DNA from: Streptomyces uncialis
Lineage (GTDB): Bacteria; Actinomycetota; Actinomycetes; Streptomycetales; Streptomycetaceae
Direction of reading: 5' to 3'
NCBI RefSeq assembly: GCF_001905345.1
Contig: NZ_LFBV01000012.1
Coordinates: 175,522 to 239,521 of the forward strand
DNA: 64,000 nucleotides
Every line of letters begins with the position of its first letter. The stretch's first letter is position 1. The notes under the pieces are model-generated. The model was not told the DNA's origin. It ran no database searches and was given only the letters and a program-made list of their open reading frames with translations. Shown here one piece after another: positions 7,522 through 15,752 of the stretch. A program made the position numbers and the translations under genes.

Positions 7522-7560
7522 CGTTAACGGCGAAGCGTTAACACATCGAACGTTGTTCGA
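7522..7560. promoter_or_regulatory. operator-like inverted repeats between divergent genes
   Basis: Two symmetric elements lie 36-74 bp before the XRE gene start. One has GTTAAC half-sites on either side of GGCGAAGC (7523-7542). The other is a perfect TCGAAC-gtt-GTTCGA (7546-7560). Their position between the XRE gene and the divergent micro-ORF operon fits binding by the XRE protein itself. Confidence 0.55.
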
Positions 7561-7595
7561 CGCCTTCGAGAGAGCGAAAGCAAGAGGTCAGAGCT

Positions 7596-8414
7596 ATGGA
7601 TGATGACACCCCTCAGACACCGTTAACTCCCGTTGAACAATTCGGCGTACACGTTCGAGAGATGCGGACAGCACGCAAAATGGGCGTGCGCGGGCTAGGC
7701 AAGGCGATCGGTTGTTCCGGTGCCTACGTCTCCAAGGTGGAGACCGCGAAGCTTGTGCCGAACATGCGGTTCGCGGAAGGGTGCGACAGAGTCTTTGGCA
7801 CCGGAACGCTACTGGCGCACCAACTCAGGCGTGCCCTTGAGGGAGACCACCCCGATTGGTTCGAGCCGTACACCCAGCGCGAGCGCAAGGCCGCTCAGAT
7901 TTTCGACTACAGCACCATGTTCGTGCCGGGGCTGTTTCAGACTCCCGACTACGCCCGTGCCCTCTACCGCGCGGGTGCCCCCCGACTGTCAGGGGCGGCA
8001 ATCGAGTCTCGGCTAGAAGCCCGTATGCGCCGACATGAAGTGCTCGAACGTGACAACCCCGCTGAAGTCTGGGCAATTCTCTACGAAGCGGCCGTGCGCA
8101 CACTAGTTGGGTCACGCCGGGTGATGGCTCAACAGCTTGAGCGGCTAGTGGCTGAGGCGGACGCGCCGAACGTCACCATTCAGTTCATCCCGTTCGACGT
8201 GGTACCAGCCATCGGCACGGCGTTCACCCTTCTGACCTTCGAACGAGGTTCGACCGTGCTTCACGTCGAAGGCCCTCAAGGGGGCCGCCCGCTGGACACA
8301 CCGAAGGCGGTGAAGACCGGCGTGGCTATCTTTGATCGCCTACGGGCTGAGGCGCTGGGGCATGATGCGTCTGTGGCCCACATCCAAGAGATCCACAAGG
8401 AGTACGCACGATGA
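7596..8414 (+). CDS. XRE-family regulator with DUF5753-type C-terminal domain
   Basis: 272 aa. Residues ~10-70 form an XRE helix-turn-helix (VREMRTARKMGVRGLGKAIG, then SGAYVSKVETAK). The rest matches the DUF5753 ligand or effector domain of the large Streptomyces XRE family (FEPYTQRERKA, VPGLFQTPDYARAL, RMRRHEVLERDNP). These proteins typically pair with a small DUF397 protein, as here, with stop and start overlapping (ATGA). The family includes WhiJ-like developmental regulators, and some pairs behave like antitoxin/toxin units. In the prophage it may act in lysogeny or superinfection control. That role is inferred. Confidence 0.85.
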   Translation: MDDDTPQTPLTPVEQFGVHVREMRTARKMGVRGLGKAIGCSGAYVSKVETAKLVPNMRFAEGCDRVFGTGTLLAHQLRRALEGDHPDWFEPYTQRERKAAQIFDYSTMFVPGLFQTPDYARALYRAGAPRLSGAAIESRLEARMRRHEVLERDNPAEVWAILYEAAVRTLVGSRRVMAQQLERLVAEADAPNVTIQFIPFDVVPAIGTAFTLLTFERGSTVLHVEGPQGGRPLDTPKAVKTGVAIFDRLRAEALGHDASVAHIQEIHKEYAR

Positions 8415-8626
8415 TTTCCGATTTCGACGCCACAAGCGCCGCTTGGAGCAAGAGCACCCATAGCGGCCCCGATGGCGGAACATGCGTCGAGTGGGCACCC
8501 GCGCACGCGTCCGCTACCGGTGCTGTTCCCATACGGGACAGCAAGGCCCCTGACGGCCCGGTTCTCATGGTGTCTGCTACCGCGTTCGCCGGATTGGTGA
8601 CGATGGCCAAGCGCGCCCAGCTCTAG
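8411..8626 (+). CDS. DUF397-domain protein
   Basis: 71 aa. It has the DUF397 signature: AAWSKSTHSGPDGGTCVEWA, an internal beta segment PIRDSKAPDGPVL, and the closing F-x-x-L-V. It overlaps the XRE gene by 4 bp, the standard arrangement of this Streptomyces pair. A bidirectional hairpin terminator follows. Family members are small partners of XRE/DUF5753 regulators. Biochemical function is unknown. Confidence 0.85.
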   Translation: MISDFDATSAAWSKSTHSGPDGGTCVEWAPAHASATGAVPIRDSKAPDGPVLMVSATAFAGLVTMAKRAQL

Positions 8627-8651
8627 CCCCATGCCCGCCTGTACGGCGCAG

Positions 8652-8689
8652 TGAGCCCCGTTCCCGCCTGTGCTGGGGAACGGGGCTCA
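8652..8689. terminator. bidirectional hairpin terminator
   Basis: A 13-bp perfect stem (GAGCCCCGTTCCC / GGGAACGGGGCTC) lies between the convergent DUF397 gene and the minus-strand gene at 8696. Confidence 0.8.
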
Positions 8690-8695
8690 GTCGTG

Positions 8696-9073
8696 CTACG
8701 CGGCCATTGCCGTGCCGTCTACGTCGCCTTGGTGGTGCCCGTGACACCCGTAGTCACACGCTGACCAAAGGGTTCCGGGGTGCATGTGGTAGGTGCCTGA
8801 CGCCGGGTTCAGGTACCACTCAGACGCGCCCACCATGGCCCCGGTCTGAGCGTCACGCACCATGACGCGGAACCCGTCGTACCTCGCTGGCAGAAGACGG
8901 CTGACAAGCACCCCTTGCGCCCGCAGCACCGCCCCGACTCCCTCACAGTCCGTGACTGCTTCGGTGGCAAGTTCTCTTGGCAGGTGGGGGCACTCGAACC
9001 ACGTCAGTCTGTTGTCTTCCAGCTTCGGCACGCTCACATTCACCACGATTCCCCCCGCACTCTGTGTAACCAT
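8696..9073 (-). CDS. hypothetical protein (125 aa)
   Basis: The start was taken at the ATG at 9073 (MVTQSAGG). An earlier start at 9130 would add 19 unlikely residues. The protein has a Cys/His-containing C-terminus (CDYGCHGHHQGD) that could bind metal, and a central acidic helix (ELATEAVTDCEGVGAVL). No known domain is recognised. A CRP-consensus palindrome lies about 150 bp upstream. Confidence 0.6.
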   Translation of the reverse strand: MVTQSAGGIVVNVSVPKLEDNRLTWFECPHLPRELATEAVTDCEGVGAVLRAQGVLVSRLLPARYDGFRVMVRDAQTGAMVGASEWYLNPASGTYHMHPGTLWSACDYGCHGHHQGDVDGTAMAA

Positions 9074-9224
9074 CACTTCACAATAGGACACGGGTTCGAT
9101 TTCCGGAAGTGCACATCCGGAACGATGCAATCCCCCGCCCCGCGCACGTTAGGACCCGTTAACCGTACAGATGGTTGTAGCCTCTGACCTGCGGTTTTTA
9201 CCGTTCCTTGATCACCCTAGTTCA

Positions 9225-9242
9225 TTGTGACGTATGTCACAA
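9225..9242. promoter_or_regulatory. CRP-consensus palindrome
   Basis: TTGTGAC-gtat-GTCACAA. It matches the classical TGTGA-N6-TCACA and the Streptomyces Crp form GTG-N6-GNCAC exactly. It lies upstream of the minus-strand gene starting at 9073 and downstream of the terminator at 9280-9303. Binding by host Crp is inferred. Confidence 0.5.
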
Positions 9243-9279
9243 CCAATTTACGCCGTGATGAATTCAAGCCAAATAGAAA

Positions 9280-9303
9280 AGCCCCCGCCAATTGGCGGGG
9301 GCT
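9280..9303 (-). terminator. intrinsic terminator
   Basis: A perfect 24-bp palindrome (AGCCCCCGCCAA / TTGGCGGGGGCT), followed on the minus strand by TTTTCTATTT, just after the stop codon at 9309. Confidence 0.9.
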
Positions 9304-9308
9304 GAGCA

Positions 9309-9569
9309 CTACAGATACGAATCCGCTTCGACCATGAGGCGAATTCCCTCATGCACCACACGGCGGATACGGTCGCTGTTCCCTTCGGCTTGCACGTAGT
9401 TCGCGGTAAGCCAGTCGCACGCGGCTTGCCACGTGGCGGAATCGGCGAGAGTCCGGCCGTCACGCTTCACGATTTCGAAAACGGCCGAAGCCTGAGCATC
9501 CGTACTCAGGTCTTCGGCAGCGCCGAATACTTGAGCGAGGAATGCCGCACGGGTTTCGTCGGTCATCAT
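9309..9569 (-). CDS. small hypothetical phage protein (86 aa)
   Basis: The start is the ATG at 9569 (a second ATG follows at 9566). An all-helical, acidic product (AAFLAQVFGAAEDLSTDAQASAVFE, then WQAACDWLTANYVQAEG shortened here) without recognised motif. It lies 8 bp downstream of the 50-aa membrane gene and ends at a strong intrinsic terminator, so it is the last gene of its unit. Function unknown. Confidence 0.7.
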   Translation of the reverse strand: MMTDETRAAFLAQVFGAAEDLSTDAQASAVFEIVKRDGRTLADSATWQAACDWLTANYVQAEGNSDRIRRVVHEGIRLMVEADSYL

Positions 9570-9577
9570 GGCCCCCG

Positions 9578-9730
9578 TCAGTCGAGTAGCACGTACAGGG
9601 AAATGGCGATCAATAGCACCATCACCACCCGGTCAACCAGCGACACGGGAACATGCCGCTTGCCGCCGCACGTACATGAGAAGCCTTCATGCCAGTGACA
9701 TGAGGAGTGATGTTCTGCCGACTTGCTCAC
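9578..9730 (-). CDS. 50-aa peptide with CxC knuckle and one TM segment
   Basis: The GTG at 9730 follows GGAGGGG. The peptide begins VSKSAEHHSSCHWHEGFSC and continues TCGGKRHVPVSL, a His/Cys cluster, then ends in a hydrophobic segment (VVMVLLIAISLYVLL). It may be a small metal-binding inner-membrane protein. It lies directly downstream of the palindrome copy at 9759-9780. Function unknown. Confidence 0.6.
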   Translation of the reverse strand: MSKSAEHHSSCHWHEGFSCTCGGKRHVPVSLVDRVVMVLLIAISLYVLLD

Positions 9731-9758
9731 TACTACCCCTCCGGGTTTCGGTGCGGAT

Positions 9759-9780
9759 CAGTGACTCACATGAGTCACTG
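9759..9780. promoter_or_regulatory. phage palindrome, copy 1 (centre variant)
   Basis: CAGTGACTCAC / ATGAGTCACTG. The centre is CA instead of CG, so symmetry is broken only at the axis. It lies 2 bp after the stop of the 9782-10030 gene and 29 bp before the start of the 50-aa gene. Confidence 0.8.
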
Positions 9781-9781
9781 C

Positions 9782-10030
9782 CTACCAGCGGGATACACCT
9801 TCGGCCAGCCGTGCCGCGCGGAGCGGCGAACGGTCCGGTACCTCAACGGCCTTCGCCGCATCGATGAGCCACGCGGCAAGCACCCGCGCTTCGTCCGGCG
9901 TCAGCTTCACCCGGTCCCCCGGTATGGCGACGCTGAGAACCCCGCGTTCCTTGTCGTTGTGCCATGCCAGCACCCGCCCCCCACCCTTGACGGTAAGGGT
10001 GCCCTTCGTCTCACGCGTGACGTTCAGCAT
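9782..10030 (-). CDS. small hypothetical phage protein (82 aa)
   Basis: The ATG at 10030 follows GAAGGAGAAG. A beta-rich N-terminal half (LTVKGGGRVLAWHNDKE, then GVLSVAIPGDRVKLTPDEA) is followed by a helix (VLAAWLIDAAKAVEV). The layout resembles small phage single-stranded DNA- or RNA-associated proteins, but no family is recognised. It is the third gene of the sigma-factor unit. Confidence 0.7.
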   Translation of the reverse strand: MLNVTRETKGTLTVKGGGRVLAWHNDKERGVLSVAIPGDRVKLTPDEARVLAAWLIDAAKAVEVPDRSPLRAARLAEGVSRW

Positions 10031-10046
10031 TCGGCTTCTCCTTCGC

Positions 10047-10211
10047 TCAGGGTTCAAGTTCTTCAAGGTCAAGCAAGAGCGCGTATGCGTCATCGGCGCT
10101 CATGTTCACGGTGGCCACGGTGCGCCCGGCAGGGTCGCGTACGTGCATGTCCACGGCCATTCCGACACGCCGGACTTCGACGGTTCCGCCGTCTGCGGTT
10201 GTGTACGTCAC
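10047..10211 (-). CDS. small hypothetical phage protein (54 aa)
   Basis: The GTG at 10211 overlaps the stop of the sigma factor gene (GTGA), so it is translationally coupled. The product starts VTYTTADGGTVEVRRVGMAV and ends in an acidic helix (ADDAYALLLDLEELEP). No known motif. It shares a transcript with the sigma factor. Confidence 0.65.
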   Translation of the reverse strand: MTYTTADGGTVEVRRVGMAVDMHVRDPAGRTVATVNMSADDAYALLLDLEELEP

Positions 10212-11011
10212 GCGGCTGCCGTCCAGAGTTCCGCGAACCGGTCCTTGGCCTTACTGCGGACGATGCGCACTTGCCGGAGCGGTATCCCGTAATCGCGCGA
10301 GAGTTCTTCGTCCCGCTCCGTGCCGTAGTAGTCCACGGGGACGATGCCGGTTAGGGCCATGAGAACAACCCTGTGCTGTTTGCCCATCCGGCTCAGGGTC
10401 TTGCGGACCTTGACGCCGGTGCGCTTGCTGCGCTCTTTGGCATAGTCGTTGGGTTCGAGAAGATCGGCGGGAACTTCGGCTTCAACGGCCAGCCGGTCAG
10501 CGAGCGTGACGCTTTCCCCCATATCCGTCTCGCCAAGCGGGGCGTCAAGGTACTCAAGACCCTGGTAGCTCAATCGGGCCGCGTACGCCATTTCCGCACT
10601 GAGTCGCCGGTCCCCCATGGCTTCCGGCGTGGTCGCCATCCATTCGGCTTCGTACGGGTCGCCACCGGCTATGGACAATGCCCGCTCGAAGGCGGCAGCA
10701 ACGGAGCGGGAAACACCTTGCCGGGTCTCTTCCTTGCGACTGTCGCTCATGGCCCCTTTGAGGGTGCGGTCAATGAAGGTGAAGAACTCCGCCACGGTCG
10801 TGCCGTTGAACCGCTTGAGGCCATCCCATATGGCTATCCGGCCGACTTGGGCAAGGTCTTCGGCAAGGGTGTGATCCGTGCGCCCGCCACCCGTGGCGTA
10901 CTTCCATGCAAGTTGATTGACGCGCTCTTCGGTGGCCTTGACGACTGCCGTGACGGCTCCAAGGTCGTTGTCCTTGGCAGCGGCAATCTGAGCTTCGGAA
11001 AGGTCGATCAT
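10208..11011 (-). CDS. phage-encoded sigma-70-like factor
   Basis: 267 aa from the ATG at 11011 (upstream GGAG). Region 2-like sequence appears at LAEDLAQVGRIAIWDGLKRF, followed by FFTFIDRTLKGAMSD. A C-terminal region 4-like helix-turn-helix is formed by DEELSRDYGIPLRQVRIVRSKAKDRF, preceded by the LSRMGKQHRVVLMAL helix. This layout is that of divergent sigma-70 family factors found in actinophages. It probably redirects host RNA polymerase to a class of phage promoters. It is flanked upstream by a terminator and a palindrome, so it has its own promoter. Confidence 0.72.
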   Translation of the reverse strand: MIDLSEAQIAAAKDNDLGAVTAVVKATEERVNQLAWKYATGGGRTDHTLAEDLAQVGRIAIWDGLKRFNGTTVAEFFTFIDRTLKGAMSDSRKEETRQGVSRSVAAAFERALSIAGGDPYEAEWMATTPEAMGDRRLSAEMAYAARLSYQGLEYLDAPLGETDMGESVTLADRLAVEAEVPADLLEPNDYAKERSKRTGVKVRKTLSRMGKQHRVVLMALTGIVPVDYYGTERDEELSRDYGIPLRQVRIVRSKAKDRFAELWTAAA

Positions 11012-11148
11012 GTGGAGTGCTCCGCGTGTTCCGTGGCGTGTTTGCACTCCGCTGGGGAGCGCAAGGGTTGCCCGGAACGGGGCGAAGCAAGCGCAAGACC
11101 GATGACCCCGGGAAGGGGCCGTGCGTCTGGACATGCGGGGGTATGACT

Positions 11149-11180
11149 AAGCCCCGTCCGGGACGCTTCGGACGGGGCTT
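11149..11180. terminator. strong hairpin terminator
   Basis: A 12-bp perfect stem AAGCCCCGTCCG / CGGACGGGGCTT with an 8-nt loop, lying between the DNA polymerase and sigma factor genes. Confidence 0.8.
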
Positions 11181-11381
11181 GCGCATTGCCTTCGTCGTGG
11201 CGTGCACCACAGACAACGGCGTATCGGTGTCAGCTACAACGGTGTTTCTGAGGGGTTAGACCGTTGGTCTTTTGGATGGTTGCAGGTCGTGCCGAAGGCG
11301 CAATGCGACTACCCCCAGCGCAGTACCGCCCGAATTTCTTCTCATCCCTAGGGGCGACAAGGTCACGACCGGATAACGGGG

Positions 11382-11403
11382 CAGTGACTCACGTGAGTCA
11401 CTG
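11382..11403. promoter_or_regulatory. phage palindrome, copy 2
   Basis: Exact CAGTGACTCAC / GTGAGTCACTG, with symmetry extended to 24 bp (G...C). It begins 1 bp after the DNA polymerase stop codon. Confidence 0.85.
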
Positions 11404-11404
11404 C

Positions 11405-13261
11405 CTAGACGTCGGCCCCGTAGAGCGAACCCCATGACCGGCCGCCCACGTCCGCCGCGCTGACGATGGGGACCCCGAACAGGTCGACGGTCATTGCTTT
11501 CTCAAATGCCCGCGCGTATTCCTCGGCTTCGCCAGCGGGCACCGACGCGAGAATTTCGTCATGGATCGGCAAGCGCATAGCGTCGAGAAGACCGGCGCTT
11601 TCGGCATTCAAGAGCGCCTGCCCCAAAAGGTCCCGCGCGGCTGACTGGCACTGATAATTCACGACGGCATAGGTGCGGTCCCTGTCGAGCGGCATACGCC
11701 TGCCAGTGGCCGACACGGTGACCATTCCGGTTGCCCGCGCCTCACGCTGCCAGCGGACCGACGCGCGCCGGATCTCAGGAAAGATGCGGTCATACTCCGT
11801 TACCGCTCGGCGGATCTCTTCTTCGGATGCCCCGGTCTGTCGGGCCAGCGTCACAACCCCGCCCCCGTACACCTTTCCCAGTCCAGCGGATTTGAAGAGC
11901 TTCCGGTCCCCCGCTGTTGCTTCGAGACCCTTGATGAGCCGAGCCGTGAACATGTGAATGTCGAAATCGGCGCTATCGGATTGGAATCCTTCTTTCATGC
12001 GTCGCACATTCGCCAGCGCGGCAAGCACTCGCATTTCTACGGCCTGAAAGTCGGTGCTCACCATGACGTGGCCTTCGTCGGCAAGAAGGCAACGCCGGAT
12101 CATGTGGTCAGTGCTTGGGAGCGTCTGGAGTGCCGGACGGCTGATCGACATACGCCCCGTGCGCGCGGCCATGGGGGATATCTGCGGGTGAACGCGCCCC
12201 TGTTCGTCGGCAGTCTCCAGGAACGTGCCTACATACGCCTTGCGCCACTTGCCCGCGCGCCTGCTCCGCAAGACCGCTTCGGCCAACGGGTTGGGTGACC
12301 GGACGCCTAGGCGTTCCCATTGCAAGTCCATGTCGGCCAATGCCAAGAGAACGGCTTTGTCCACCTTGACGGCCCCGCCTGCCGTCCGCTCCGTCAGCGA
12401 CTCCCCCATACCGGCAAGGGCTTCCGCGATCTGCCGGTTTGAGTTGACGGATTCGACGCCGTACCGCGCTGCCCTTTCGGCGTTCTCGCGCGCATCCTCC
12501 GTAAGGGCCGAATCAAGCTCAACGGTGAATTCGCGGTCAAGGACCATTCCCTTGCGCTGCATGTGCGCGCATATTCGGGATATCTCGTGTTCGTAGTCAA
12601 CGAGCCGTTCGCGCACGTCCAGCCGCTCAAGCTCAGCGGCAAGGATCGGTGCCAGCCGGGCCGTGAGGATTACGTCTAGTCCGGCGTACAGGTTGTAGGT
12701 CGGGTGCCCCAGCGGGATGCGGGCAAAGCCGTTGGCCTTCGTGAACCCCAGCGACCGAAAGACGGCCGTAAGGTCCCCCTGGGTGTCCGGGGCCGCCCGG
12801 TCCACGTAGTACGCCGAAAGGGGCTTGAGGGCCGTCCCAATGCCCCCTTCGTGAGTTTGGCGCGGGTCCACCAGCGCGGCCATTACGCGCGTGTCTCGCG
12901 TCCGGGGCGCTAGGTCTTCGAGCGGAATTCCTGCATGCCGGTCCAGCACCGCCCAATCGAAGGCCGCGTTGTGGATCAGGAAACGGCGGACCTTCGTCAG
13001 TGCCTCAACAGCAGCGCGCCGGAAGTGGCCCCCCTTCTCCCAGTGGATTACCCATGCGTCGTGCGCATCTCCGAACTGAACGGTCCTCAGGCGGTAGCCG
13101 GTCGAATAGACCTCAAGCCCGCTGGTCTCTGTGTCCAGCGCGACCGGTCCCCGCTTACTGGCGAGACGCGCCCACTCAAGGAACAAGCCCAGCTCTTCAG
13201 GGGTGGCCGGTACGTGGATGGTCACTACGTCATTGGCAACGTTGTGCCGGTAGGTCAGCAC
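11405..13261 (-). CDS. family A DNA polymerase (Pol I-like, with 3'-5' exonuclease)
   Basis: 618 aa from the GTG at 13261, preceded by AAGGAGAGATCGC. The longer upstream frame would run through a palindrome and is rejected. The 3'-5' exonuclease domain has VALDTETSGLEVY, IHNAAFDWAVLD and NLYAGLDVILT. The polymerase domain has motif A (STDFQAVEMRVLA), motif B (RKLFKSAGLGKVYGGG) and motif C (PIHDEILASV). There is no 5' nuclease domain, as usual for phage replicative Pol A enzymes. It is 64 bp downstream of the primase-helicase gene, separated by a palindrome. It replicates the phage genome. Confidence 0.93.
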   Translation of the reverse strand: MLTYRHNVANDVVTIHVPATPEELGLFLEWARLASKRGPVALDTETSGLEVYSTGYRLRTVQFGDAHDAWVIHWEKGGHFRRAAVEALTKVRRFLIHNAAFDWAVLDRHAGIPLEDLAPRTRDTRVMAALVDPRQTHEGGIGTALKPLSAYYVDRAAPDTQGDLTAVFRSLGFTKANGFARIPLGHPTYNLYAGLDVILTARLAPILAAELERLDVRERLVDYEHEISRICAHMQRKGMVLDREFTVELDSALTEDARENAERAARYGVESVNSNRQIAEALAGMGESLTERTAGGAVKVDKAVLLALADMDLQWERLGVRSPNPLAEAVLRSRRAGKWRKAYVGTFLETADEQGRVHPQISPMAARTGRMSISRPALQTLPSTDHMIRRCLLADEGHVMVSTDFQAVEMRVLAALANVRRMKEGFQSDSADFDIHMFTARLIKGLEATAGDRKLFKSAGLGKVYGGGVVTLARQTGASEEEIRRAVTEYDRIFPEIRRASVRWQREARATGMVTVSATGRRMPLDRDRTYAVVNYQCQSAARDLLGQALLNAESAGLLDAMRLPIHDEILASVPAGEAEEYARAFEKAMTVDLFGVPIVSAADVGGRSWGSLYGADV

Positions 13262-13282
13262 GCGATCTCTCCTTGAACGCAA

Positions 13283-13316
13283 ACAGACCAGTGACTCACG
13301 TGAGTCACTGGTCTGT
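13283..13316. promoter_or_regulatory. phage palindrome, copy 3 (extended to 34 bp)
   Basis: The 22-bp core is at 13289-13310. The flanks ACAGAC and GTCTGT extend perfect symmetry to 34 bp. It sits between primase-helicase and DNA polymerase genes, 22 bp before the polymerase start. Confidence 0.88.
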
Positions 13317-13325
13317 ACGGGGTAG

Positions 13326-15752
13326 CTACTTGGCGAAGATGCCGGGACCGTCCGGAACCGAGTCGGCCAGCCGGATGCCAGCGAGAGCCACACCCGTGCG
13401 CTTCATGACGCGAGTGACGCCCCGTTCCTCAAGCGCGCCATAGAAGGTGCGACGCGTCCACCGTTCGCGCTGAGGAAGATTTTCCGCTTCGCACCAATCC
13501 AAGTAGTGATTGAAAACGTCGTTTCCGTTCATGACGTGGGAGTCTTCGCACGCCTCAAGAACGCCGGGCATGAATCCCGCAAGCGCGTCACTTGTGCGCC
13601 GGTATTCGCTACTGGCCTTCGTGATCACGTCGGGGTCTTGGAGTCCGGCCCTGTGCCACTCGATAGAGCCCCGTACGGCCCATGCGGCGATGCCTTCGGA
13701 TTCCTTCATGAGCTTCGCGTCAAGGCCGTAGTCCCGCTCATGCGGAGCAAACCAGCGAGTGAAGGGCAAGAGCTTGACTCTTCGCCACAAGCCCTCATCC
13801 TGACCCCGGAATTTCGGCTTGTGATTCGTGGCGAGAATCAGAAGGAATGTCGGCTTGAAGGTAAAGAATTCCTGTCGCAGGAAGCGGGCGGCTATCTCGT
13901 CCTTGCCGGTCACGCGCTTGAGCACGCTTTCCGACATAGGCTTGCCCGACTCGCCTTCGCTGGCCATGACCAGCCGTGAACCCCTGAGTGCGGCAAGGTC
14001 GTTGGGGATGCCGCCGGACGGCTTCTCTTCGAAGGTGGCAAAGGGCGTGGTTCGCGTGATGCTCCGAAAGACCGCTGTAAGGGTGTCCGTCGCCACGCTC
14101 TTGCCGTTGGCCCCCTTCCCCCATGCGACACAGAAACATTGCTCCGCGCTACTGCCGGTGATTCCGTAGCCAACGAGCCGCTGAAAGTACGCGGGCAACT
14201 CCGGGGAACCGGGGAAGATTTCGGCAACGAACTGTTCCCAGCGCGGGCACCCGGCTTCGGGGTTGTAGTTCAGATCGAGTTGGTACGTGAGCATGTCGCG
14301 CTTGTCGTGCGGTCGGAGTTCGCCGGTCCGAAGGTCAACCGTCCCGTTCTTGAAACTCAGCAGGTTCGGCCGGTTGTCGAATTCGGACGCATCCACGTGG
14401 ACGGTTGGCACACTGCGAAGCTCCGTCAGCAAGGCATCAATGCGAGTGGTCATCGTGAACCCCCGCGCCTTCTGAGTCTCGCCAGCGAGAACGAGCGCGG
14501 CCCCCATACGGTGAATCTCTTGCCGTACGCGGACTTCGGAGCGCTGCCACGTCTGGCCGGTCCACACGTAGAAACCCAACCCGGGCGCGTATCGAATGCA
14601 GCCGTCCGCCCATGCAACAAGCGCATGGGAATTCATCGCGTCACTCTCGCCGTACCGATTGATGAGACCAGCGAGGATGCGCGCCGCTTCCGTGCCTTCG
14701 TCTCGGGTCACCACGTCCGTTCCGGTACGGGTGGTGAGTTCGGCCGACACGGCTTGCGCTTCGTCTTCCTGCTCACTCAGGACCGGGCGGGCAGCCTTGA
14801 CCGCGTAGTGAAGAGCGAAAGGGAAGCCGTGAGCGTCCCTACCCCGCCATTCCGTGAGGTCATCGCCAGCGTGAGGAATGGGAAGCCCGTAGACCTCAAC
14901 ACCATGGGGTTTGAGACCTTCGGCAAGCGCCCGGTTAAAGCGTCGCCCGGCTTCGTCGTTGTCCCCTGCCGCGATTACCTGAGTGCCCCTGAGCCCTTCG
15001 GCAAGCTCCGCCAGCAACTCAGGACTTCCGGCTAGAGCGGCCCCCCGGATGAGTACCACGTCGTACCCCACGGCAACGGCTGTAAGGCCGTCTCCGGGCC
15101 CCTCAGAAACGATGGTGACCCCGTAGCCACCCTGCCCCCTCAGAACGCCGTACGGGGCCCACCGTGACCCTTGAGGGTTGCGCAGAGAGACCCACCGACC
15201 GGGACACTTCCCGCTAAGGTCTCGCCCCTGCAAGCCACGGGCCACGCCGTTGAAGTCGAGAAGGGGAACGGTCAACCGGGGGTACCGGGTGAACGCCCTT
15301 GAGCGGTAGGGGAAGTTGGGGGTGGCTGCCCCATCGTCAGCGCCAAGCCTGAGTTCTTCGGCCGTGTCAACGTCGATGCCGAATCGCTGAGCCGCATAGG
15401 CCATGGCGTCCGCCCCAACGCCGGAGTTCCCGTGAAGGGTCTCAAGGGTGTGCTCCACATAGGCGGCAAGCGCGGCAGTAGGGCCGGGACCGACCATGGA
15501 CGGCCGCTCACGGGGCACGGTGGCACCGGGGCCAGTGGCGTTGAAGAGATCACCCCACGCCAGCGAAACGGCGGTGATGACGGATTCCGTTTGGCACCCT
15601 GCCCGGCACGTGATGCGGACCTTGCCGTCATCCCCACGCCAGATGCGTAGCGAAGGGCGAGAGTCCTTGTGTGCCGGGCAAAGTGCGAGGTAACCACCGT
15701 CCGTCTCTTCGGTCACATCTGCGAATCGGGCGAGTATCTGAGCGAACTTCAT
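13326..15752 (-). CDS. DNA primase-helicase (TOPRIM-type N-terminus, D5/P4-type helicase)
   Basis: 808 aa from the ATG at 15752, after GAAGGAG. The N-terminus has a zinc-finger-like segment (LALCPAHKDSRPSL, then ITCRAGCQTESV). A TOPRIM-like region follows (GVTIVSEGPGDGLTAVAVG, IAAGDNDEAGRRFN). The C-terminal half is a D5/P4-type superfamily 3 helicase with Walker A (AWGKGANGKSV), a Walker B-like segment (SRLVMASEGESG) and the sensor-like LILATNHKPKF. It probably unwinds and primes phage DNA and works with the adjacent DNA polymerase. The order matches the gp8-gp9 arrangement of phiC31-like phages as I recall it. Confidence 0.88.
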   Translation of the reverse strand: MKFAQILARFADVTEETDGGYLALCPAHKDSRPSLRIWRGDDGKVRITCRAGCQTESVITAVSLAWGDLFNATGPGATVPRERPSMVGPGPTAALAAYVEHTLETLHGNSGVGADAMAYAAQRFGIDVDTAEELRLGADDGAATPNFPYRSRAFTRYPRLTVPLLDFNGVARGLQGRDLSGKCPGRWVSLRNPQGSRWAPYGVLRGQGGYGVTIVSEGPGDGLTAVAVGYDVVLIRGAALAGSPELLAELAEGLRGTQVIAAGDNDEAGRRFNRALAEGLKPHGVEVYGLPIPHAGDDLTEWRGRDAHGFPFALHYAVKAARPVLSEQEDEAQAVSAELTTRTGTDVVTRDEGTEAARILAGLINRYGESDAMNSHALVAWADGCIRYAPGLGFYVWTGQTWQRSEVRVRQEIHRMGAALVLAGETQKARGFTMTTRIDALLTELRSVPTVHVDASEFDNRPNLLSFKNGTVDLRTGELRPHDKRDMLTYQLDLNYNPEAGCPRWEQFVAEIFPGSPELPAYFQRLVGYGITGSSAEQCFCVAWGKGANGKSVATDTLTAVFRSITRTTPFATFEEKPSGGIPNDLAALRGSRLVMASEGESGKPMSESVLKRVTGKDEIAARFLRQEFFTFKPTFLLILATNHKPKFRGQDEGLWRRVKLLPFTRWFAPHERDYGLDAKLMKESEGIAAWAVRGSIEWHRAGLQDPDVITKASSEYRRTSDALAGFMPGVLEACEDSHVMNGNDVFNHYLDWCEAENLPQRERWTRRTFYGALEERGVTRVMKRTGVALAGIRLADSVPDGPGIFAK

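Larger units (their letters stand above)
11012..11404. other. intergenic regulatory region upstream of sigma factor gene
   Basis: This stretch has no gene. It holds a strong hairpin (11149-11180), a palindrome copy (11382-11403) immediately after the DNA polymerase stop codon, and an AT-richer tract near 11255-11290. The sigma gene promoter is probably between the hairpin and 11011 or in the AT-richer tract. Confidence 0.6.

Noticed and set aside
13262..13393. DNA polymerase starting upstream of the palindrome
   Set aside because: The longer frame translates the palindrome; a GTG with a strong ribosome-binding site lies just after it.
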